This document shows, one piece after another, positions 17,312 through 25,900 of a stretch of DNA of 49,245 nucleotides (positions are counted from its first letter, which is position 1; the number at the start of each line of letters is the position of its first letter). The DNA is from Prevotellaceae bacterium UBA711 (GTDB lineage Bacteria; Bacteroidota; Bacteroidia; Bacteroidales; Bacteroidaceae). Under the pieces are notes generated by a model. The model saw only the letters and a list, made by a program, of their open reading frames with translations, was not told where the DNA came from and made no database searches. The stretch is taken from positions 1-49,245 of the forward strand of contig DBLZ01000054.1 in the NCBI GenBank assembly GCA_002297545.1, in the 5' to 3' direction. The position numbers were made by a program, and so were the translations under genes.

Positions 17312-17771
17312 GGCCGTGTTTCCCGGGTCGTTCGACCCCTTTACCATCGGACATGCCGACCTGGTGGAAAGAGGACTGAAACTCTTTGACGAGGTCATCA
17401 TTGCCGTGGGCTACAACGAACACAAGGCGGGATGGCTACCCGTGGAGGAGAGGGTGCGCGCCCTCAGGGCATACTATGCCGACACATCCGGAGTGACGGT
17501 GGAGAGCTACAATGACCTCACGGTGGACTTTGCCATCAGACACGAAACAGGCTTCATCCTGCGCGGTGTGCGCTGCATCAAGGACTACGAATACGAGGCC
17601 GGCATAGCTGACATCAACAAGAAGCTTACCGGCATAGAGACAGTAATCCTGCTGTCCGACCCCAACATGTCGGCGATATCCAGCAGCGCGATACGCGAGC
17701 TTCATCACTTCGGACGCGACATCACACCATGGTTGCCACGCGGGCTGGCATATCGCTTTCCCCATCACTAA
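17304..17771 (+). CDS. coaD: Phosphopantetheine adenylyltransferase
   Basis: About 155 residues, full length. The nucleotidyltransferase motif is FPGSFDPFTIGH near the N-terminus. RGVRCIKDYEYE and the closing SDPNMSAISSSAIREL are CoaD hallmarks. It transfers AMP from ATP to 4'-phosphopantetheine, the penultimate step of coenzyme A synthesis. The start overlaps the parE stop by 8 bases (ATG 17304; ATG 17301 is equally possible, with AGAGG just upstream), so translation is coupled to parE. Confidence 0.95.
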   Translation: MNKAVFPGSFDPFTIGHADLVERGLKLFDEVIIAVGYNEHKAGWLPVEERVRALRAYYADTSGVTVESYNDLTVDFAIRHETGFILRGVRCIKDYEYEAGIADINKKLTGIETVILLSDPNMSAISSSAIRELHHFGRDITPWLPRGLAYRFPHH

Positions 17772-17840
17772 CCTTCATCCCGAGCATAACCTAACGTATG
17801 CCCGCCAAACAAAAACAAACATACACACATAAAAGACATA

Positions 17841-19412
17841 ATGAAGCGAATAGTCTCACTGTTATTCATCCTTTCGGCCACCTGGTGCAACTTGGGGGCG
17901 CAAAAGGGTTTGGACGAACAAGTAAAGAAGCTGATCATCTCCACGGTTTCCATCAACACTCATTACGTGGACAGCGTCAACACAGAGAAGCTGGTGGAAG
18001 ATGCCATACGCGGCATGCTGGAGAACCTTGACCCGCACTCGTCATATAGCACAGCAGAACAGACAAAAAGGCTGAACGAACCACTGCAAGGCTCGTTCGA
18101 CGGCATAGGCATACAATTCAATATCCTCGATGATACGCTTATGGTAATCCAGACCGTCACCGGAGGTCCTTCCGAGAAAGCAGGAGTGATGGCCGGCGAC
18201 CGCATAGTAAGCGTGAACGACACAGCCATCGCTGGCGTGAAGATGCCTCAGGACGATATAATGAAACGTCTGCGTGGTCCGCGCGGCACCAAAGCAAAAC
18301 TTGGCATAGTACGCGACGGCATAGGCGAGACGCTTCAGATGACTGTGGTGCGCGACAAGATACCCATCAAGTCCGTGGATGCCTACTTCATGATAACCTC
18401 GCACACGGGGCTAATACGCTTCAGCAACTTTGGCATGACCACACACCAAGAAGTGGTGGAGGCCATGAACAAACTGAAAGCCCGGGGCATGACCAACCTC
18501 ATCCTTGACCTGACCCAGAATGGCGGCGGCTTCTTGCAAGAGGCAGCAAAGATAGCAAGCGAGTTCCTGCCTGAAGGCGACATGATAGTCTACACCAACG
18601 GACGCTCCTACCCCACTCAGGAATACCGCAGCCATGGCAGCAACACCTTCCAAAATGGCAAGCTTATAGTCCTGATAGACGAATACTCGGCCTCGGCAGC
18701 CGAAATTCTGGCCGGTGCCATACAGGACCAGGACCGCGGTCTGGTGGTGGGACGACGCTCCTTTGGCAAGGGCCTTGTGCAACGTCCGATAGATCTGCCT
18801 GACGGCAGCATGATACGCCTGACCATATCCAAGTACTATACCCCCAGCGGGCGATGCATACAGAAGCCCTACGAGAAAGGCAAGGAACAAGAGTACCGCA
18901 TGGATGTCATAAACCGCTTCAACCATGGCGAGCTGACCAATGCCGACAGCATACACTTTCCGGACTCGCTCAAGTTCCAGACCCTGCGCCGTGGACGCAC
19001 GGTATATGGCGGAGGTGGCATCATGCCGGACTACTTCGTGCCGCTGGACACCACTCGCAACACAGCTCTTTACAGGTGGATTATGGCTAAGCGCATACTT
19101 GTAAACGAGAACCTGCGCTACCTGACGCAAAACAGGGCACAGATGAAAGCCGAATACCCGGACTTCCCGACCTTCCGCCTCAAGTTCAACGCGCCACAGT
19201 CTTTGGTGGACACAATGATAAAGGAGGGCAAAAAGACCTTCAAGGGCACGGTGAGCGAAAAGGAAGAACAGCAGACCGTCGCCCTGCTTAAGCACATGGC
19301 AAAAGCCTTGATAGCACGCGACCTGTGGGACATGAGCGAGTACTTTGCCATCATTTACGAAAAGGACGACATCGTGAACAAGGCGGTGCAACTGATGGAA
19401 GAGCAGCAGTAG
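17841..19412 (+). CDS. S41 family carboxy-terminal processing protease
   Basis: 523 residues with a signal peptide (MKRIVSLLFILSATWCNLGA), so periplasmic. A PDZ domain spans about residues 75-170 (GIGIQFNI to VVRDKIPI). The S41 catalytic dyad is Ser285 in YSASAAEI and Lys310 in SFGKGLVQ, 25 residues apart as expected. The C-terminal ~130 residues are a family extension. Such CtpA/Tsp-type proteases trim or degrade envelope proteins. The gene lies 69 bases after coaD and 4 bases before ybeY, so it probably belongs to the same transcript. Confidence 0.93.
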   Translation: MKRIVSLLFILSATWCNLGAQKGLDEQVKKLIISTVSINTHYVDSVNTEKLVEDAIRGMLENLDPHSSYSTAEQTKRLNEPLQGSFDGIGIQFNILDDTLMVIQTVTGGPSEKAGVMAGDRIVSVNDTAIAGVKMPQDDIMKRLRGPRGTKAKLGIVRDGIGETLQMTVVRDKIPIKSVDAYFMITSHTGLIRFSNFGMTTHQEVVEAMNKLKARGMTNLILDLTQNGGGFLQEAAKIASEFLPEGDMIVYTNGRSYPTQEYRSHGSNTFQNGKLIVLIDEYSASAAEILAGAIQDQDRGLVVGRRSFGKGLVQRPIDLPDGSMIRLTISKYYTPSGRCIQKPYEKGKEQEYRMDVINRFNHGELTNADSIHFPDSLKFQTLRRGRTVYGGGGIMPDYFVPLDTTRNTALYRWIMAKRILVNENLRYLTQNRAQMKAEYPDFPTFRLKFNAPQSLVDTMIKEGKKTFKGTVSEKEEQQTVALLKHMAKALIARDLWDMSEYFAIIYEKDDIVNKAVQLMEEQQ

Positions 19413-19416
19413 TAAG

Positions 19417-19845
19417 ATGATTACCTTCAACACTAAAGACCTCCCCATGCCTCCTATCAACCGACAGGCCATAACAATCTGGATAGGAGACGTGGCAGCT
19501 TCCTACGGCAAGCATACCGGAGACATAAACTACGTCTTCGTAGACGATGAGGAGATACTGCGCATAAACCGCCAATTCATCGGCCATGACTACTACACGG
19601 ACCACATCGGCTTCGACTACTGCCAAGGCAACATACTGGCCGGCGATACGTATATTTCCCTGGACACGGTTGCATCTAACGCCCGGCTGTTCGGCACAGA
19701 CTACATGCACGAGTTGCACCGCGTAATCATACACAGCATATTGCACCTCTGCGGCATCGACGACAAGACCCCGGAACAACGCGCCATAATGGAAGAAGCC
19801 GAGAACAGAGCTTTGGATTTGCTCACCATAAGTGTCAAAGACTGA
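19417..19845 (+). CDS. ybeY: Endoribonuclease YbeY
   Basis: 142 residues. The zinc motif reads HSILHLCGIDD (H106, H110), with Asp116 where many homologues have a third His; Bacteroidetes versions typically carry Asp there, so this is not a defect. It acts in 16S rRNA 3'-end maturation and 70S ribosome quality control. The start is 4 bases after the stop of the S41 protease gene, so the two are translationally linked. Confidence 0.92.
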   Translation: MITFNTKDLPMPPINRQAITIWIGDVAASYGKHTGDINYVFVDDEEILRINRQFIGHDYYTDHIGFDYCQGNILAGDTYISLDTVASNARLFGTDYMHELHRVIIHSILHLCGIDDKTPEQRAIMEEAENRALDLLTISVKD

Positions 19846-19897
19846 TAATTTAGGGGCAATGATAAAAAAAGCAGGCATTCCTTTGTGCGAGTAGTCA

Positions 19898-19913
19898 TAT
19901 CTTTGTATCTTTG
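19898..19913 (+). promoter_or_regulatory. Directly repeated -7 boxes for the porin gene
   Basis: TATCTTTG occurs twice head-to-tail (19898-19905 and 19906-19913), just upstream of ATG 19926. Starts from the two boxes would differ by 8 bases and leave a leader of only about 5-15 bases. Confidence 0.55.
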
Positions 19914-19925
19914 AAGCGGTAAACC

Positions 19926-21032
19926 ATGAAAAGGACACTAATATCACTTGCCTTAGTCTGGGCATGCGCCCTGGACATGCACGCTGCCGATGCGGATTCG
20001 CTGTCGGCACGCGGAGAACATGCCTACGAAGGACCCGAGATAGAAAGGTTCACCGTAGAGACACGCATGGGATGGAAGATGCAGAGAACAGGAGGAGTGA
20101 CTGACGACAGCCGCACGGGCTTCCGGGGCGAATACATCAACATGTACCTGCATGCCCGCCTGTACAAGGGGCTGTCCTTCAGATGGCGCCAGCGCCTGAA
20201 CATCACAAACGAGCGCAACTTCTGGGACTCCACGGACTACATGATGATGCAGTACGAGCCCAACCGCCATTGGCAGATAGCTGCCGGCAAACAGGTGGTG
20301 GCCATCGGTGGCTACGAGTACGACCGCCCGGCCATAGACCTATACTACAACACGGAATACTGGAACCAGATACCGTGCTTCCAGCTGGGAGCCAGCGTGG
20401 CCTACACGTTCAACAGCGGCGACCGCCTGATGTTACAGCTGAGCAACAGTCCTTTCCGCAAGGCCATTGGCAACAACAATACCTACGGTCTATCGCTGAT
20501 GTGGACCGGAGTCCACGGTCCATGGGAAACCATTTGGTCGGCCAATGCTTTCCAGACCACCGGAGGACGATGGATCAACTACATAGTCCTGGGCAACCGT
20601 CTGAACCTGCTGCCCGAGGGACGATTGTGGCTGGAGGCGGACTTCATCAACCGAGCCAGCAGCCGACAGACGTTCTTTTTTCAGGACTGCAGCGTGGCAG
20701 CCGAACTGAGTGGCCGTCCGCATCCTGCGGTAAGGCTGTTTGCCAAATACACCTACGACAGAAACCATTCCGGCACGGACGCCGACCAATGCGTGACAGA
20801 CGGCACTGAGATACACGGCATAGGCGGAGGCGTGGAGTACGAACCTTTCCGCCGCTACCCAAATGTACTGCGCCTATACGGTGTGGCCAACTACAGCACA
20901 GGCACCAATGCCAACCCGGACGGAGCGCTGCAGGACGGCCTGGTGTGCGTGAACATAGGCATCAAGGTGAACCTGGACATACTGCAGGGACTGCGTTGGG
21001 CATTGAGGAAGAGAGAAACAGACCCGCAATGA
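19926..21032 (+). CDS. Outer-membrane porin-like protein
   Basis: 368 residues with a signal peptide (MKRTLISLALVWACALDMHA). The rest alternates polar and aromatic residues in short strands (for example FRWRQRLNITNER, LRLYGVANYSTGTN), as in 14-18 strand beta-barrels. Features such as WQIAAGKQVVAIGGYEYDR recall phosphate-selective porins of the OprP/OprO type. It ends with VNLDILQGLRWALRKRE rather than the canonical terminal Phe. Substrate unknown. It has its own promoter and lies 56 bases before the nucleoside-recognition gene. Confidence 0.75.
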   Translation: MKRTLISLALVWACALDMHAADADSLSARGEHAYEGPEIERFTVETRMGWKMQRTGGVTDDSRTGFRGEYINMYLHARLYKGLSFRWRQRLNITNERNFWDSTDYMMMQYEPNRHWQIAAGKQVVAIGGYEYDRPAIDLYYNTEYWNQIPCFQLGASVAYTFNSGDRLMLQLSNSPFRKAIGNNNTYGLSLMWTGVHGPWETIWSANAFQTTGGRWINYIVLGNRLNLLPEGRLWLEADFINRASSRQTFFFQDCSVAAELSGRPHPAVRLFAKYTYDRNHSGTDADQCVTDGTEIHGIGGGVEYEPFRRYPNVLRLYGVANYSTGTNANPDGALQDGLVCVNIGIKVNLDILQGLRWALRKRETDPQ

Positions 21033-21088
21033 AAGTGGGAGCAGAGCATGCTACACCTTATATAATATATTAGAGATACCGAAAACTG

Positions 21089-22840
21089 ATGCTGAAGAAG
21101 ATACCGCATGGCATACCATGCCTGATAATAATCCTTGCCATCTTTGGCTACATGAGCAGCGTGATGGGGTTGACCAACATGCTGAATACCATTATGCACA
21201 CGGCACATACCCTGCTGCTGAACACCGTATTCTACATCATGGGCATGTGCGTGATTACCGGTGCCCTGGGCAAGGTCTTCGTGGAGTTTGGCGTGGTGGA
21301 TCTGCTACAGCGCATGCTGCGCCCCGTCATGCGTCCTGTGTTCAACATGCCGGGTGTGGCCTCGCTGGCGGCCGTTCTCACCTTCCTGAGCGACAATCCG
21401 GCCATCATAGCCCTTAGCCAGGACAAAGGCTTTGCCCGCTACTTCAAGAAGTATCAGCACGTGTCGCTGGTGAACTTCGGCACAGCCTTCGGCATGGGGC
21501 TTCTGGTCATCGTCTTCATGATAGGCCAGGGATACTTCCTGGCACCCTTCGTGGGACTGTTCGGCGCACTCTGTGGCTGCGTTGTGGCAACACGCCTGAT
21601 GCAGCGCTTCACCATAAAGATGTTCCCCAACTATCTGCATGAGGATGCAACCGTAGTGACAGACTACACCGGTGGCGAGGCGTTGCCCGACGTAAGCTTC
21701 TCGCAGGAGGATGGGAAAAAGAACGATACCGGCCTGTTCGTACGCGTCCTCAACGCCCTGCTGGACGGTGGCCGCGACGGCGTGACCATAGGCATGGCCA
21801 TCATACCCGGCGTGCTTATTATAAGCACCTTCGTAATGATGCTGACCTTTGGCGGCACAGCCGAAGGTATAGATGCCGAGGGCAACGAGATAATAGTCTA
21901 TACCGGTGGAGCATTCCAAGGCACGCAGTTGTTGCCATGGCTTGCAGGAAAGATCAGTTTCGTATTCGAATGGCTATTTGGCTTCACAGCCCCAGAGTTG
22001 GTAGCCTTCCCCATCACCGCACTGGGTGCCGTGGGTGCCGCCCTGGGCCTGATACCAGAGTTCACCGCCAAGGGCATCATCGATGGCAACGCCATAGCCG
22101 TGTTCACCGCCATAGGCATGTGCTGGAGCGGCTACCTGAGCACGGATGCAGCCACGCTGGACTCCTTGGGCTACCGCCCGTTGGTGCCCAAGGCTTTTCT
22201 CAGCACCTTCCTTGGTGGCATCTGCGCAGGAATCATCAGCCACTGGCTCTACATCCTCATCATGACCATGAACGCATGGTTCGCCCCGGCCCCGGTGTGG
22301 ACGGCGCAGGCCACAGGCACACTGTGCAACATGCCCCAGCACCCACGGGTGGAACTCACCATGATGGATGACAGCACCTTCGTAGTCAAAGACTGGTTCG
22401 GCGAAAAGGGCAGCGACCTCAAGTTCCGTGTAAACACCAAGGACACGACCATAGTCATCCTCAACGCCTATGCCGAGAAGGAAGACCGCTTCTTCTTCGT
22501 ACACATCAACCGGAAAGCACTTCAGGGCGAGATAGCCTACGCCGCCCTCCACCCACTGGCCGGCTACTCGGAATACATAGGGGATGACCAGGGAGGCAAC
22601 ATGATCGTCTTCGCTTTCCTTTACGATGGCGCCCACCGTCCCTTGGACCGCGGATACTACGAGTTGGTATGGGGCAATGCTAAACCCAAAAGCGTGGAGT
22701 ACGAGAAGTTCATACAGCAAGAGATAGCGGCAGAGCAGGACAGTCTCCGCGCCAACCCCAACTACAAAACCATAGGAGAGAGGCTGCTGGAGACCAACGA
22801 CTCCGTGAAGATAGACACATTGGAAGAACCAAGAGAATGA
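21089..22840 (+). CDS. Nucleoside-recognition (Gate) domain membrane protein with soluble C-terminal domain
   Basis: 583 residues. The first ~410 are hydrophobic with two Gate-type segments (FLSDNPAIIALSQDKGF and, later, GYLSTDAATLDSLGY), as in SpmA/SpmB-like and nucleoside-recognition proteins. The last ~165 residues are hydrophilic, beta-rich (VELTMMDDSTFVVKDWFGE, then VILNAYAEKEDRFFFVHIN) and end in a charged helix. This tail is not part of the Gate family and I do not recognise it. Transport substrate unknown. The gene follows the porin gene closely and may share its transcript. Confidence 0.75.
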   Translation: MLKKIPHGIPCLIIILAIFGYMSSVMGLTNMLNTIMHTAHTLLLNTVFYIMGMCVITGALGKVFVEFGVVDLLQRMLRPVMRPVFNMPGVASLAAVLTFLSDNPAIIALSQDKGFARYFKKYQHVSLVNFGTAFGMGLLVIVFMIGQGYFLAPFVGLFGALCGCVVATRLMQRFTIKMFPNYLHEDATVVTDYTGGEALPDVSFSQEDGKKNDTGLFVRVLNALLDGGRDGVTIGMAIIPGVLIISTFVMMLTFGGTAEGIDAEGNEIIVYTGGAFQGTQLLPWLAGKISFVFEWLFGFTAPELVAFPITALGAVGAALGLIPEFTAKGIIDGNAIAVFTAIGMCWSGYLSTDAATLDSLGYRPLVPKAFLSTFLGGICAGIISHWLYILIMTMNAWFAPAPVWTAQATGTLCNMPQHPRVELTMMDDSTFVVKDWFGEKGSDLKFRVNTKDTTIVILNAYAEKEDRFFFVHINRKALQGEIAYAALHPLAGYSEYIGDDQGGNMIVFAFLYDGAHRPLDRGYYELVWGNAKPKSVEYEKFIQQEIAAEQDSLRANPNYKTIGERLLETNDSVKIDTLEEPRE

Positions 22841-22909
22841 CATAAACCGCAACATAAAGACTAATAATAACAACAACTTAACAAAACCAACAACAAACCC
22901 TAATCACAC

Positions 22910-25900
22910 ATGAAGAGAATTCTATCCTCCTTACTGGCATGCCTATGCATGCTCGCTGTGTGGGCGGATGCACCGTTCCGAAATCATCGCTACGATTCGT
23001 TCAAGGTGCTCATCCCCGCCGAAGGCAGTATCCTGTTCCTCGGCAACAGCATCACCGACATGCACTGTTGGCCTGAAGCGTTCCGCACGTCCACTGGCGA
23101 GTATCTGCCCATCGTCAACCGAGGCAACTCCGGCTCCTTCTCAACAGAGCAAAGCGATAACTTGGAGAGCTATCTGGTGAACAAACCCAAGAAGGTGTTC
23201 ATGATGATAGGTACCAACGACATTGCCTCCAATGGTCTGAACTTCACCGGCGAGCAGATACTGCACTATGTCGGCAGCATCGTACAGCGCATCCACCTGC
23301 GCTACCCCGATGTGAAGATTTATCTCTACAGCATCCTCAACAACAACACAGGCAACCGCCAGCGCGAACGCTGGCTGCATGCCAACGAATTGTTCAAGGC
23401 TTATGCCGCCGAGACTGACAACGTCACCTATATAGACCTGTATGACAAGTTGACCAAAGTAGCCACCGACAACAGTTGGAGCTATGACCACTTGCACCTC
23501 ACTGCTGGAGCCTACCGCGTATGGTGTGAGACCATCTGCCAGTACCTGCAGGATGGGGAGGACTACACTGTCACCACGGTGTATCCCGCCAACAGCATAG
23601 AGAAGCAGCAGAACGGTGGCGCCGGAAGTTCCAACGGCATGCGCGGCACCTACTTCAGCATGATGCCCATCAGCACCCAGGACGTGCTGTTCTTCGGCGA
23701 CGAGATGGTGAAGAACGGTGAATGGCAAGAGTTGCTGGGCAACCTCAACGTCAAGAACCGTGGCACCGGCTGGGGCTACGGCGGCGACATCAACCTGACC
23801 AAGCAGATGGTAACGGCCACCTATGCCGAGACCGGTGTGAAGAAGGAGAACGCCAAGGCTATCTTCCTATACACAGGCACGGCAGACTGCAACGGCAGCA
23901 CCGACATGGAGACCGTAAAGAACAACTACAAGGCACTGGTGGATCTGATTATGGCCAAGTCTCCGGCTTCCAAGCTCTACCTCATGAGCCTGTGCCCCAT
24001 CAACAACGCCACCACCAACAGCGGCCGCATCTCCGTGCTCAACGAGTACGCACGCACACTGGCCGAGGGCAATGCCAACATAAAGTATGTGGACATCTAC
24101 ACCCCTCTGCTCAACGGTGGAGTGGCCAATACCAACTACTTCTATCCCAGCAACTACCTCGGAGGCCTGGGCTACGTGAAGGTAGCCAACCTGATGAAGG
24201 ATGCCCTGCTGGCTGACTTCCCAGCCGACAAGTACACTGTAATCAGCGACGAGGTGGCACAGCAGCGACGCAACGACGCAGGCATACGCAACTCCCTGTC
24301 ACAGGCTATCTCACAACTGATCACCATGGATTGGGGCACCAGCCTCGGACAATACAACCCGGAGAAGAAGGCACAGGCAGACGCCAAGGTGCAGGAGGGC
24401 ATCAGCATGCTCACCGGTTCCTCTGCCATCACTCAGGCACAGGTGGACGAATACACCGCTGCGGCTAAACAGATTGCCAACGAGGCAATGATATATCCCA
24501 CCGTATCCACCGAGGGCAACGATTACTGGTATCAGATATCATCTCTGCGCGATGGCAGCCGCTTCTTCACAGCCAGCGGCGTGGCCGGAGGTGTAGTAGG
24601 CACAGCCGACGAGGCCCAGTATGCCAGCTCCATGTGGAAGTTCGTAGACCATGGTGACGGCACGTATGACGTGGTGAACCGCGAGTACGATTGCTACCTC
24701 AGCCCCGTAGCAAGTTTCAACACACAGATACAGACCGTCAAGGCCAAGCCAGCAGCAGGCTGGACCCTGAGCTACGGCAACAATACGGGCTACTTCATAC
24801 TGACGTCAGGCGAAGTGGAGCTGAACCAGACCGGCAGCGCACAGAACTTCCAGATCTACAACTGGAGCAGCCCCGCAGGCGCAGACCGCAACGATCAGGG
24901 TTGCCAGCTGAAGATACAGGAGGCACCGGAACCGGAGGATCGCCCCGATGTCACCGAGGATCCCGAGGTGATGACCTACATCATAGACAAGGACAACGGC
25001 AACCTGTACAATGGCTCCGCTGCAAACCAGAACTACAACAGCGTATGGAAGAGCAACGCCACACCCCAGTTGCAGTTCGGTTGCGAAAAGAACAACATCA
25101 ACTGGTCCGGCAACAACATACAGCTGTTCTCGGGTCTGACACAGTCATCCACCTACAGCCTCACCATCCCGGAGGGCTATGTCATAGAGGAATACTCCTT
25201 TACCTTTGTCAACGGAGGCCATAGCAATGGCATCACCATCACCATGGACAACGGCAAGAGCTACACCACCAGCACAGAAGAGCAGACGGTAAGTGCCACA
25301 GCACAGTCACTGACCTCCTTGTCCTTCACACAGACTGGAGCAAACTCCGGTGTCATATTCAAGAACTTCACCGTCAAGTTGAGAAAGGCATCATTGGAGT
25401 ACACCATAGACAAGGCCAACGGCAGCCTGTACCGTGACGGACAGATCAACAACCAGGCCTGGTGCAGCATGTGGAAAAGTACCGCTCTCCCACAACTGAC
25501 GTTCGGTTGCGGCAGCATCAACAACATGAACTGGTCCGGCGACAACGTACTGCTGGCCTCAGGGCAGGCCGGTTCCGCCACTTACACGCTCACCCCGCCC
25601 GATGGTTATGTCATAGAAGAATACTCATTCACTTTCGTCAACAGCGGCCACTCCAATGCCATCACCATCACCATGGACAATGGCAAGAGCTACACCACCA
25701 GCACCGAGGAGCAGACAGTAAGTGCCACAGCACAGTCGCTACGCACGCTGTCTTTCACACAGGCAGGCGCCAACAGCGGCGTCATCTTCAAGAACTTTAC
25801 AGTAAAGGTTTCCAAGGCCAATTTGCTCAACGAGGGTCCCGAAATCAGCACCGAGGGCAACGAGCACTGGTACTATATCACCAACGCCTCCACCCAGGCC

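Noticed and set aside
14006..17401. Long minus-strand frames (566 and 564 residues)
   Set aside because: They are antisense to the GNAT-like gene and parE, with no motifs or plausible starts. The sense frames carry clear catalytic motifs.
19732..19765. YbeY lacking its third metal-binding histidine
   Set aside because: Asp at this position is usual in Bacteroidetes YbeY, so it is not evidence of inactivation.
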